A stretch of 64,000 bases of DNA, from the NCBI GenBank assembly GCA_013180625.2, contig SNVD02010999.1:372001-436000 (forward strand), written 5' to 3'. Source of the DNA: Boswellia sacra. Its lineage: Eukaryota > Streptophyta > Magnoliopsida > Sapindales > Burseraceae. This document shows positions 15,400 through 26,015 of this stretch, in pieces (the stretch's first letter is position 1; each line of letters starts with the position of its first letter). Below the pieces are notes generated by a model. That model saw only the letters and a list, made by a program, of their open reading frames with translations. It was not told the origin of the DNA and did no database searches. The position numbers were made by a program, and so were the translations under genes.

Positions 15400-18300
15400 T
15401 TAAATACATCTCCACCAAGGAGATCCAGCCTCGTAAAAGTGTTCACCATCATCCCATGAAATCTGACATGCTTGAAGGCCAATAGCAACACTTGGCTCCT
15501 TTCCATGCTGTGAAATCCATTCCGTAATAGCCATTTCCTTATCATTCTCAGCTAAATGTTGTTTTGCAACTTTGCCAAAGGGATCAAGACCAGGATCAGA
15601 CATCTCTGCAATGGCAGCTGGCATGTACATTGTGTCACCCACTATTGGTGCACCACAAGCAGCCAATTGTGCCCTCACCTGCAACATACATTTCATTATT
15701 GTTTAAGAGATTAGTTTCCTCTTCCGGCTAGAAAAAGTAAAAGCCATTTTTTCTTTTCATTTTAACTCTCTTCCTTTGTAATAGCATCTTATGCCATAAT
15801 AAAGCTATGACTGCAGGTTGCAGACATCATCTTTAGTCTATGCTACACATTGTTTTATTACTTGGACCAAAGAATTGAAAATAAGTGATAGACCTCCAAT
15901 TAGATTTATTTATGTGAGGTACCACCAGCATAATAAAGAATGAGGGGCAGAATTGTTAATTTAAGGAAATAGTGGGGTTTTTCTTCTTTCTTTAGCTTTT
16001 AATTTTTTCTGTTGTTATTGTGTTGTTTTGGTGCAGTGGAAGTTAGTTAGGATTGTCTAGGGACAAGTGGAGTAAGAGAATATATGGGAAGGAAAGAGAG
16101 AGATGGAGGGGGGAAAAACATTGTGAAGATTTTCAGAAATTTTATATCAAGAGGAGAGCTGGCAGAGCTCTCGAAGAGTCTGCTAACTATCCAGTCCTAA
16201 TATAATTTCTTTTTTTCTCTCTTCTAATCTGCTGTTTGGCTCTAAATTCTTCTCTTGTTGCTATCTTTTGTGCTTGCTGTTGTAAGTGAGTGTGAGAGTG
16301 TAGTATAAACTTATCAATTTGGTATCAGAGCAGATAGTTATTGGAGAATAGCCAGAAAAAATACAGCTACTTCTAGGCTGGATACTGTGGAGGAAAAGGT
16401 GGAATTGGTTCAGGAGGAACTTAAGAACGAGTTGAAGTCTGTTAAAACAGATCTACAGAGACTTCCAGCTTTGGGAAAAAATCTTTCAGCAGTCTTATTA
16501 ATGTTAGAACAATTAGCCCCAAAGCTTGATGAATCCTCTCGAGCATCAAGTGAATCAGGGGGAAAGAATAAGCCGCCAATGGGTCCTCATATACGGAATC
16601 CAACAGGAAGTTCTCAAGGAGGAGGTGAGGATTACCGGGACTACGATCGGCGATTTGAGGGTCGAATATGTCGACTGGAGATGTCGCTGTTTGATGGCAA
16701 CGACCCAGATGGGTGGATCTTCAGGGCTGAAAGGTACTTCTCTTTAAACCGTATGACTGAATCAGAGAAGATTGAGGCAGCAGCAGTGTGCTTTGAAGGG
16801 GAGGCACTGGCTTGGTTCCAGTGGGAGGACCGCCGTCGTTCGATGCGTAATTGGGCTGAGATGAAAGCACTGTTACTGGACAGATTTCGATCAACCCAAG
16901 AGGGAACGAATTTCGAGCAATTCCTGGCATTGAGACAAGACGGAACAGTGAGGGAATTTCGCCGGCAGTTTGAGACGATGGCTGCGTCTCTTCATGATGT
17001 ATCGGAGAATATATTAGAGGGGACTTTTATCAATGGGTTGAAACATGATATAAGGGCTGAAGTGAGACTACTTCAACCTAATGGACTGGCCAGATTGATG
17101 GAAATGGCCCAACGAGTAGAGGATCGAAATCAGGCCTTGAAACAAACTAGAATTGGGCCCAATCTTAATTCTGGACAAGGAGTAATTACAAACCCAATTC
17201 CAAGCCCAAAGGTTCAAAGCCCTTTATCCTACACAACTCCTTCTACGGTGAATAAACAATCAAGCTCAACTCCAGAACAGTCCTATAGACGTTTAACAGA
17301 CGATGAATTACAGAAGAAGAGAGAGAAAGGGCTTTGCTACCGTTGTGATGAGAAATTTTCTCCTGAGCATCGCTGCAAATTCAAAGAATTGCGTGTGGTG
17401 GTGGTTCAAGAGGATGATGAGACGTCTGGGAAAGATGAAAACCAACATAATGAAGCCAGTGAACAGAAGGAAAGTGAGCTGGAGATGGTAGAATTATCAA
17501 TGAACTCAGTTGTTGGGTTGTCTTCTCCTAAAACCATAAAATTACAGGGGAAATTGCTTGGTGAAGAAGTGGTTGTGCTCATTGATCCTGGAGCTACCCA
17601 CAATTTCATCTCTCGTACTCTGGTTAAGAAGCTTTCACTGCCAATGAAGATTACCAACAGGTATGGAATATTGTTGGGAACTGGAATACCGGTAAAAGGT
17701 GAGGGGGTTTGCAAGAATGTGAAATTGACTTTACAAGGGCTTACTATTGTGGAGGAATTTCTTCCGTTAGAACTGACTGGTTCAGATATTGTGCTTGGGA
17801 TGCTATGGTTAGAAAATTTAGGCATGATCAAATTTGACTGCAAGGCCTTAACTATGGAATTTAAGTTGATGGGGCAAGAGTACGATTGCAATGGGACCCC
17901 AGCCTTTGTAAAAATCCAAGCTTCCTTGCAGACTATGATGAAGGAAGTAAAGAATGGAGGTCAAGGAGTGTTGTTGGAATTGAATTCGTTATCAGTAGTG
18001 CCAGAATCTCAATGTCTATAAATACTTGTAGAAGTGAGTGAGCTACTTCAACAATTCCAATCAGTTTTCAAAATGCCCCAAGGATTACCTCCTAGTAGGG
18101 TACATGAGCATGCCATTTTCTTGAAAGAAGGAAGAAAGCTAGTGAGTGTCAGGCCATATCGGTACCCGCAAATCCAGAAAGATGAAATCGAGAAATTGGT
18201 ACAAGAAATGCTGGCAGCTGGAATAATCCGAGCAAGCTGTAGTCCTTTCTCAAGCCCAGTTTTGTTAGTTAAAAAAAAGGATGGTAGCTGGAGATTTTGT

Positions 18301-21300
18301 GTTGATTACAGGGCCCTTAATCAAGCCACTATTCCTGATAAGTACCCTATACCAGTGATTGATGAACTCTTGGATGAATTGCATGTAGCTTGCATTTTTC
18401 TAAGTTGGATCTGAAATCAGGATACCACCAAATTCGGGTTAAACCAGAAGATATACACAAGACTGCTTTTCGAACTCATGATGGACACTACAAGTTCTTC
18501 ATGATGCCATTTGGGCTCACAAATGTACCATCAACCTTCCAATCTTTGATGAATGACATTTTCAGGAGGTATTTGAGAAAGTTTGTTCTTGTTTTCTTTG
18601 ACGATATACTGATATACAGTAGCAACTTGAAGGAACATGTGCAACATTTGGAAATTGCATTAAAAATACTGGAAGAGCAACATCTGTATGCTAATTTAAA
18701 AAAGTGTTTATTTGCTTAAACTTGATTGGAGTATCTTGGCCATATCATTTCAGCAGAAGGGGTAGCTGTTAACAATTCAAAAATAAAAGTGATGCTGCAG
18801 TGGCCCACACCTAGGAATTTGAAGGAATTGAGAGGCTTTCTTGGATTGATGGGATATTATAGGAAGTTTGTCAAAGGGTATGGCAGCATGGCCTTTCCGT
18901 TAACTGAGCAGCTTAAAAAAGACAAATTTGGCTGGATTACTAAAGCTGAAGGAGCTTTCAATCAATTGAAGGAAGCCATGACTACGGTTCCTGTGTTGGC
19001 TTTGCCAAATTTTACACAGCCTTTTATTATTTATACTGATGCTTCAAGTGTGGGGCTTGGAGCAGTGTTGATGCAAGGGAATCGCCCAATAGCTTTCTAC
19101 AACCACATGCTCCCTCCAAGCCAACGTTTGAAGTCAGTTTATGAGAGGGAATTAATGGCTATAGTGCTAGCCGTCCAAAAATGGAGACCAAACCTTTTAG
19201 GCAGAAAATTTGTGGTCAGAACAGACCAGAGGAATCTCAAATATTTGTTGGAGCAGAGAATGGTGAGTGTTGAACATCAGAAATGGTTATCAAAATTGTT
19301 GGGGTATGATTTTGAAATTCATTACAAGCCTGGATTGGAAAACAAAGCTGCAGATGCTTTGTCTAGACATCCATAGTTTACTGCTATTTCCCTTTCCCCT
19401 TCTGTTAACTTTGAAGAAATACAACAGGAAGTTGAGAACAATGAGGAATTAAAAAAGCTTAAGGAAGCTATTGTGACCGGAAATGCTACTCAGGTTGGGT
19501 ACACAGTGGTTCATGGAAAGCTACTTTATAAAGGGAAAATTGTCCTAAGTAGGGAATCGACTTTTATACCCAAATTACTTAAGGAGTTTCATGATAACCC
19601 TTTAAGGGGACATTTTGGCTTACTGAAAACAACTCAACGCATTTGTAATGAATTCTATTGGTAAGGAATGAAGAGGGGCATCAAGGTTTATGTAGAATCT
19701 TGTAGGGTTTGTCAACAAAACAAATATATGGCACTGTCGCTAGCAGGATTACTCCAGCCTTTACCCATTCCTAATCAGGTTTGGGAAGATATAACTATGG
19801 ATTTTATTGAAGGGTTACCCAAGTCTGACGGGTTTGATGCTATATTGGTGGTTATGGATCGATTGAGTAAGTATGCACACTTTTTAGCTCTAAAACATCC
19901 TTTTAATGCCCCAACAATAGCTGCCATCTTTATTAAAGAGGTTGTGAAGCTCCATGGGATTCCTCGCTTAATCATTACTGATAGGGATAGAGTGTTTATC
20001 AGTCTATTTTAGACAGAATTGTTTAAACTATAGGGCACCACTCTTAAACGTAGCACAGCCTATCATCCACAAACTGATAGGCAATCAGAGGTGATTAATC
20101 GCTGCTTAGAAACCTATTTAAGGTGTTTTGTAGCTAGGAAACCAAAGCAGTGGGTAAAATGGCTTGCTTGGGCTGAGTATTGGTATAATACCTCATACCA
20201 TACCTCAGCCAAATCTACCCCATTCAAAATTTTGTACGGTCGTGATCGTCCACCATTGATTCGCTATGGACAAGCTTGTTCCACTGTCTCAACAGTGGAA
20301 AATTTACTGGAAGAGAGAGATGCCATACTAGATGAGTTGAAACAGAATTTGAAGGAAGCTCAAGACAGAATGAAGGAAGTTGCAGATGGTAAACGTAGAG
20401 AGGTTCACTTCCAGGAAGGAGACACGGTTTACCTTAATTTACAGCCCTATAAGCAGTAATCTTTAGCTAGACGTAAAAATGAAAAGCTCAGTCCACGCTA
20501 TTATGGACCGTACCAGGTGGAAGCCAAAGTGGGACAAGTTGCCTATCGACTTAAACTACCAGAAAATTCAGTGGTAACCCAGTATTTCACATTTCTCAAC
20601 TGAAATGTGCTGTGAATTCTGGCTCTGTCTCATCCCAAATCCCTTCCCAGCTAAGTAGTACGATGGAGTTGGTAGTTGAACCCGAAAGTCTCTTAGATGT
20701 ACGCCAAAAGCAAGGGGGAACAGGAAGCATTACAGAAGTGCTAATCAAGTGGAAGAACTTACCTGACTATGAGACAACTTGGGAGTAGACATATTTGATA
20801 AAAAACCAATTTCCCAATTTTCACCTTGAGGACAAGGTGAATGCTTGGGCGGGGGGTAATGATAGACCTCCAATTAAATTTACTTATGTGAGGCGCCACC
20901 AGCATAATAAAGAATGAGGGGCAGAATTGTTAATTGAAGGAAATAGTGGGGCTTTTCTTCTTTCTTTAGCTTTTAATTTTTTCTGTTGTTATTTTGTTGT
21001 TTTGGTGCAGTGGAAGTTAGTTAGGATTGTTTAGGAAAAGGTGGAGTTAGTTAGAGAATATATGGGAAGGAAAGAGAGAGAGGGAGGGGAAAAAAACATT
21101 GTGAAGATTTTCAGAAATTTTATCTCAAGAGGAGAGCTGGCAGACCTCTCGAAGATCCAGTCCTAATATAATTTCTTTTTTTCTCTCTTCTAATATGCTG
21201 TTTGGCTCTAAATTCTTCTCTTGTTGCTATCTTTTGTGCTTACTGTTGTAAGTGAGTGTGAGAGTGTAGTATAAACTTATCAATAAGTCATTAGAATAAC

Positions 21301-24300
21301 GTGAATACTTGTTTTAATGTTTCGTATTTTCAGTGGAATGTTACCCATTGACTCAACTCACTTTCTTCCATTTCCAAAGATAAACCTTGTTAAACATTGT
21401 GAACTAATTCTCAAACTCTACACTACTGGCATTTTCTGCTTTCATTGTTTTAAACTTCAGAATAACTAAATCTTCCCTCATTAGGTCAAAAAGCCGCATT
21501 GACTAACAAGCTAAAAAGTAAAAGCATAAATTAGGAAGTATAGGGAAAAGTAATTCCAAGCATATAACCACCGCCTGACTCCGTGTAGAAGTCAAGAAAT
21601 GAAATTTTAGAAAACACAGAAGAAAATCCTAAAATGTTAGGATTTATAAATGTAAATCAAAAGACAAACCATAAACAAGAAAAAGTTAGGCAAAAAAGGG
21701 ACAGCCTAATAACCTGATGAGTCCGACCAGTCAACAGGTTGATCTTACACTCATATGCATAATCTTTTGAGGGCCATCCACAGTCTTCGATACAATTTTT
21801 CTCTTCAACAGCAGTATATGGCCAGAGAACTTTCTTACATTCCATAACCTCAAGTTGACATAAGTGCCATCCTCTAATAAAATCTGTATGTCATAAAACT
21901 TATGAGTTCAAATTCACGTTTCATAGCTAGATAAGACAGAAAGAGTTCTTGTTTAACAACAGAAGCTCCAGAAAGAATGTCTAAGCAAGTGAAGAACTTA
22001 AATTTCTTCTTAGGTGACCTATCACATTACAGTAGGTATAAGATTGAACTTTTAAAGGGAATATCTGATGGACTGTGAAAAAAAGCTAATAAATAAGCTC
22101 AAACAGGATCATCACTTAAAGCAAAAGAAAATTATGCAGAGCTTCATGTTGTGTCATGAGAATGTAGAGGCCTATAATTTCCCTCTCCAGAAAACTTCTT
22201 CAGAGCTTTCCCCATAGTCATCTACATGGCTATTGAAGAATTTACTACCATAGAGTAAAGGTCCATCAAGTTCAATGTTATAAAACAAAACTCTTTAAAG
22301 CTGCAACCAATTTCATATTTTCATGGAAAAGCTTAAAGAGGCTCTTACCTTCTGAAACAAGTCTTGGAGCCACATTAATAGGACGCATATAGTGCGTAAT
22401 AATTCCAACTGGCAAAGGAGCAGCAGCCAGAGCAAGATAAAGCTTCTTCACTTTTTTTTCCTTTGCAACATAAAACATATCATGACAAAGTAAAGAACTC
22501 AGGAAGATTAAAAAAATAAATAAATAACACAAAGAAATTGATTAACAGTTTGTGCAATACTTTATTCAATTTGAAGGCAAAACCCTAAAAGAGCACAGTT
22601 TGATACAGTGAGTTGTTAGGAATTGAAATTAAACATCAAACAAATCAATCTAGGAATTGAAATTAAACATCAAACAAATCAATCTAGCAATTGAAATTAA
22701 AACTTACTCTGATTTTTCCATGGAAAACTGAGCAGTACTCTTTAGTCCTAGCTAACACAACACTGCAAAAGAATTATTGACCAAAAGTGTGACTTTTCTA
22801 TTGATAACAATGATAAAACAACAGTTAAAATTCTAGAGGATCACCATACCAGCCCTCTGTACAATTATCAATTTGATGGGTGGTCCTCAGTGGACTAGTC
22901 AACCCCAAGGCACGAGTTGCAAATGTTGCACAACTTTCTTCTATGTTGTCCGTAGTTCCTCCTACCTTATCAAGGTTGACATAAAACCATAAATGCAATA
23001 AGAAATATTTGAGTAATCAGAAAAGCAATTACAAACTCAGAAAACAAATTATAAATTTAAACATCTGCCAAGTCAGACCTTTATTTCAGCAATTATGTAA
23101 TCCATGTCAAACCAAATTTATTTGCACTTATCAACAGCATAAAAGAGAGACAATTCTATGATGCTGCAACTGTAGTACAAAAAATCACATTATGTGCCTA
23201 AGACAGACTAATATTTAGCTACCAAATTTCAATACTCAACTACTACCCTTCTTGCATAACATGTTGAAACTGGCATTCAACAGAACAGATTAGTAGATTG
23301 ATTTCATACTGATGTCCCAGCAGGCTTGTCCAAAACCACATAGGAATCAGACACAGCTAAAATTCTTGATTTCCAGTCAATTTCATAGCACCTGAACAAA
23401 ATTCAGACAATAAAAATTATAAAGCCAGTCCAAAAAAAAACACACAGAGAGAGAGAGAGAGAGAGACCTGTGAAAGATTGTGTTATACCTTGGGAAGCGT
23501 TTTGGGTGTACATGCACACGCAAGTATGTTCCAGCTTCAACAAATTGGTCAGCATGAGTTATTCGGAAAGTTTTTTGTGCTTCTCGTACTGTTTTCCCTT
23601 TGATAGAAGGTCTCTTACTGAGAACTGATGGATCTGTTACTTCTTTAAATATTCTAATTTGCTCTTGGGTTGCACTTGGAGGAGGCTGTGGGCATACAAG
23701 GGCATAATAAACAGCTCCAAAATTGATGAGATCTGCAACAAATCTTCAAAGAATGACATATTACTCCATCCTGATTAATAGTAGGTAAGTATTAAATTCT
23801 AACAACCACATGCCGCAGCATCAATTTCAAGACTAATAAAATCATAGCTAAGCAGCACTCACAGAGGAGGAAGATCCAGTGCTCTACAGATATATTCCAG
23901 AACAGGTCCTCCTTCAGAAACGACTAAATGTTCAACTCTTGGTGGACTATTTTGTGAGGGACATGGAAGCAAGCGATGATATTCAGGATAGCTGAAAAAA
24001 CATAATTCCAAAGTCACTGACCAAGAATATTACTCGGTAAATAAATAAATAAATAAAACAAAGATACATATGTACAAGTTTCACCAGGAAGAAATGTTAA
24101 CACAATAAGAAAAGCTAGCTTAATACGTCAATATGCGTAATAGAACAGCTTTAGATGCCCCACGAAATCACGAATGCAATATTTTTTCACAAAAATACAC
24201 ATGTACTCAGTAGAAAATGATCTTCAGTTTTGAAAACAACATGCAACTTCAAAGAATTCCATAAGTGAAGTTATCAAGCAACCAAAATGAACATAGAGTA

Positions 24301-24764
24301 ACCATTAACATAACAACTACGGTTATCAAAAGATAACATTCCAAACTTCACTTCCTTTTGTCTCTTTACCCTCGCCTTTCCCAGCAACCAAACAAGGTGA
24401 AAGCCACAAACTAACACATTTCGTTCACACAAACAAAAAGTTACAACTTTTAAGCTAAAAAAGAAGTAAAAAAGTGAAATTTAGAGTACCCATTGAAGGA
24501 AGAAGTTGCAGTAGTGGCTGCGTGAGTGGCAACATTGAGTTTCGATGATTCACAAGTTAACGACCTCTTACTTGAACAAAAAAAAGGCAACACAACGTTG
24601 TTGCAGTGGTTCTTCTTGAGACAACAAACATGGAGTGGTGCTAACGTACGCAAGAGGGACAAGGGTGCACCTATCTGGCAACTGTTGGTGAAGATTGAAA
24701 AGAAACTCAGTGTCACTGAACCCATCTTCATTGCTGCCGTTAACGCTGCTCGGCGCGACTTCAT
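15400..24764 (-). CDS. RluA-family RNA pseudouridine synthase, chloroplast-type (PUS6-like)
   Basis: Nine exons on the minus strand: 24764-24490, 23991-23863, 23743-23489, 23391-23310, 22965-22850, 22762-22708, 22460-22349, 21871-21714 and 15678-15400. They sum to 1461 nt, or 486 codons plus stop. The N-terminus is Ser/Ala/Thr-rich and poor in acids, like a plastid transit peptide. An S4-like [18 protein letters not shown] segment precedes VLDKPAGTS (241-247). The catalytic motif reads HQIDNCTEG with Asp280, where RluA enzymes usually have HRLDxx[21 protein letters not shown] follows. The enzyme converts uridine to pseudouridine in RNA; the target site is unknown. The last intron (15679-21713, 6.0 kb) splits THQ from VRAQ and contains a gypsy retrotransposon in antisense orientation. 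The start is the first Met of the open frame. Confidence 0.93.
15881..15885. repeat. Target site duplication, left (ATAAG)
   Basis: ATAAG directly precedes the TG of the left LTR and matches ATAAG directly after the CA of the right LTR (21283-21287). The 5-bp length is normal for Ty3/gypsy integration. Confidence 0.93.
15886..16316 (+). repeat. Left LTR of the gypsy element
   Basis: It begins TGATAGACC and ends TTATCA, with the initiator tRNA-Met primer-binding site three bases further on (16320-16331). It contains CT-rich segments near the end (TTTCTTTTTTTCTCTC). Confidence 0.93.
16387..18021 (+). CDS. Gypsy gag-protease ORF
   Basis: The open frame has no clear ATG start (16387 is a GTG). 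The reading may have begun slightly upstream, where the frame is open ([13 protein letters not shown]). It holds a retrotransposon gag core ([17 protein letters not shown], then MKALLLDRF and [14 protein letters not shown]). A zinc knuckle [14 protein letters not shown] follows near residue 315. An aspartic protease region reads [14 protein letters not shown], where the usual DSG or DTG triad is DPG. The frame ends at TAA 18019-18021, and the RT continues in the same frame right after it, so this stop interrupts a single gag-pol polyprotein. Confidence 0.88.
   Translation: MEEKVELVQEELKNELKSVKTDLQRLPALGKNLSAVLLMLEQLAPKLDESSRASSESGGKNKPPMGPHIRNPTGSSQGGGEDYRDYDRRFEGRICRLEMSLFDGNDPDGWIFRAERYFSLNRMTESEKIEAAAVCFEGEALAWFQWEDRRRSMRNWAEMKALLLDRFRSTQEGTNFEQFLALRQDGTVREFRRQFETMAASLHDVSENILEGTFINGLKHDIRAEVRLLQPNGLARLMEMAQRVEDRNQALKQTRIGPNLNSGQGVITNPIPSPKVQSPLSYTTPSTVNKQSSSTPEQSYRRLTDDELQKKREKGLCYRCDEKFSPEHRCKFKELRVVVVQEDDETSGKDENQHNEASEQKESELEMVELSMNSVVGLSSPKTIKLQGKLLGEEVVVLIDPGATHNFISRTLVKKLSLPMKITNRYGILLGTGIPVKGEGVCKNVKLTLQGLTIVEEFLPLELTGSDIVLGMLWLENLGMIKFDCKALTMEFKLMGQEYDCNGTPAFVKIQASLQTMMKEVKNGGQGVLLELNSLSVVPESQCL
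18022..20845 (+). pseudogene. Gypsy pol (RT, RNase H, integrase, chromodomain), disrupted
   Basis: RT starts at 18034; a frameshift near 18390 separates IDELLDELH from [15 protein letters not shown]. The active site FFDDILIYS is intact (about 18595). Tandem stops lie at about 18718-18725. RNase H has [13 protein letters not shown] and [13 protein letters not shown]. Integrase has the zinc-binding region, then [25 protein letters not shown] and STAYHPQTD. The C-terminal [17 protein letters not shown] is a chromodomain. Further stops lie near 19374, 19662, 20010, 20028, 20457 and 20785. Several replace an expected Trp or Gln, which one C-to-T or G-to-A change can produce. Confidence 0.92.
20860..21282 (+). 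repeat. Right LTR of the gypsy element
   Basis: This is nearly identical to the left LTR but lacks about 12 bp after CTCTCGAAGA and carries scattered substitutions. It is flanked on its right by the ATAAG target duplication (21283-21287). Confidence 0.93.
22618..22702. repeat. 34-bp tandem repeat, about 2.5 copies
   Basis: Two identical units (22618-22651 and 22652-22685), starting AGGAATTGAAATTAAACATC, are followed by a partial third unit beginning AGCAATTGAAATTAAA. The partial unit runs up to the 5' splice site of the exon at 22708-22762 of the pseudouridine synthase gene. Confidence 0.9.
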
Positions 24765-25382
24765 TGCATCTCTTTATTTATTTATGTTGAGAGATTTTGT
24801 GTTCGGGTCGGGTTGGGACATGTTGCAAACTTGTGTGAATTTGGGCTTGGCCCATCCCAAAACTAAATAGTTGAGAAAATCAACCGTGTTGTGCTCTGCT
24901 TGATTGTTTGAGAGAATATATTGGCACGTATCTTTGTTTCCTAAAATAATCAAGATTCATAAAGCTTCACAGTTGATTATGGTTGATGTGTAGTATTTTA
25001 TTTCTCAATTCGCTCTCAAGTCTCAGCCATTAGATTCTATTTAGATGAATGGTGATTTATTAATGTTTCAATTTAAATCAATAAATTAAGTTACAACAGT
25101 CTGACATATATGTATATAGAGATTAGAGAGAGCGTATATAAATCAAGATCGATACAAGATGCATCTTGCAGTTTCCGATTATATATGTTATATAGCTGCA
25201 AGGAAACACTTCGAATAATTTATATCCGAAACATCATTATTGAATCTCATCGTATAACTCTTATTTATAGTGCATCTAACAATATGAACTATATCTCGAC
25301 AAATAAGGTGACCATAGCACTTGCTTAGCCTCTATTTCTTCTCTTATGAAGGCACAACGTAGAGATGATGGTAGTAAACTAG
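24765..25382. other. Promoter-side intergenic region of the pseudouridine synthase gene
   Basis: This lies between the 5' end of the pseudouridine synthase gene and the 3' end of the VIT-like gene, both on the minus strand. A CATAAATAAATAAAG string (minus strand, about 24770-24785) could be TATA-like. No ORF or repeat is supported. Confidence 0.4.
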
Positions 25383-26015
25383 CTAGACATTTAGTCTGAA
25401 GATACAGGCAAGAAACTTGAATTTTCCCCACATGATTGAAACTGCCATCAATCCACCAACCAAGACTCTTGCACATGACCTTGGAATGGGGCCCTTTCCA
25501 AGTGCAGCTCCAATTGCTCCCACCGCTAGCAAAGACAAAGAAGCTGCAATTATGGCAATCAAATATCTTGTACGTTGAGCCCTTATAAAAACAGTTGCTA
25601 GCAATGGCATTGTGCCGCATAACAAATATGCTAGAGAAGATGTCATGGCTACCTGAGTTGCGCTTGGCAGCACCCACATCTGGGAAACTAGTCCCATTTT
25701 CAAGTCCCTTTTTGCTTGAAAAGCTATTGTGTCCACTTGGGTATAGACAGAAACAAGTTCTACAATCGCCATTCTCAAAGCTCCAACAATTAAACCTAGC
25801 GAGCCAGTGATAAGCGTAGCCTTTTTATTTTCATTTGTACCAGCACCCTTCTGTGTGACCATTTCTGCACCCATCATCAATGATGTTGTGAAAACTAAAC
25901 CTTCCATGCCTCCCAGTACAACAGCCCTGAGCCATTGCGCCCTTTGAGAGTAATCAAAATACTTCTCCTGAGTTCCCTTGAAAGACATTATTCTAAGTAA
26001 ATTAAACTCAATCAA
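25383..26015 (-). CDS. Vacuolar iron transporter homolog (VTL/nodulin-21-like)
   Basis: An uninterrupted 210-codon ORF with the VIT/CCC1 family order: YSQRAQWLRAVVLGGMEGLVFTTSLMMG, then GLIVGALRMAIVELVSVYTQVD, then ALGKGPIPRSCARVLVGGLMAVSI. About five hydrophobic segments fit an integral tonoplast protein that moves Fe2+ into the vacuole. As in VTL proteins, the long cytosolic metal-binding helix of full VIT1 is missing. The first segment has GGMEGL where the family usually has GANDGL, a substitution at a position thought to matter for metal binding. Met10 (25988) is an alternative start and gives an N-terminus closer to the family. Single-exon structure is normal for VTL genes. Transport activity cannot be judged from this. 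Confidence 0.88.
   Translation of the reverse strand: MIEFNLLRIMSFKGTQEKYFDYSQRAQWLRAVVLGGMEGLVFTTSLMMGAEMVTQKGAGTNENKKATLITGSLGLIVGALRMAIVELVSVYTQVDTIAFQAKRDLKMGLVSQMWVLPSATQVAMTSSLAYLLCGTMPLLATVFIRAQRTRYLIAIIAASLSLLAVGAIGAALGKGPIPRSCARVLVGGLMAVSIMWGKFKFLACIFRLNV

Larger units (their letters stand above)
15886..21282 (+). mobile_element. Ty3/gypsy chromovirus LTR retrotransposon, complete but decayed
   Basis: The 5397-bp element has a left LTR at 15886-16316 (431 bp) and a right LTR at 20860-21282 (423 bp). Both run TGATAGACC to CTTATCA. The primer-binding site TGGTATCAGAGC (16320-16331) matches initiator tRNA-Met. A purine-rich tract (about 20847-20859) precedes the right LTR. Internal order is gag, protease, RT, RNase H, integrase and a C-terminal chromodomain, which is the chromovirus order. 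By eye the LTRs differ at about 20 positions plus two small indels, including about 12 bp missing from the right LTR. It lies in an intron of the pseudouridine synthase gene in opposite orientation. Internal stops and a frameshift mean it cannot transpose by itself. Confidence 0.95.

Noticed and set aside
25595..25810. Plus-strand ORF over the VIT-like gene
   Set aside because: Antisense to a continuous transporter frame.
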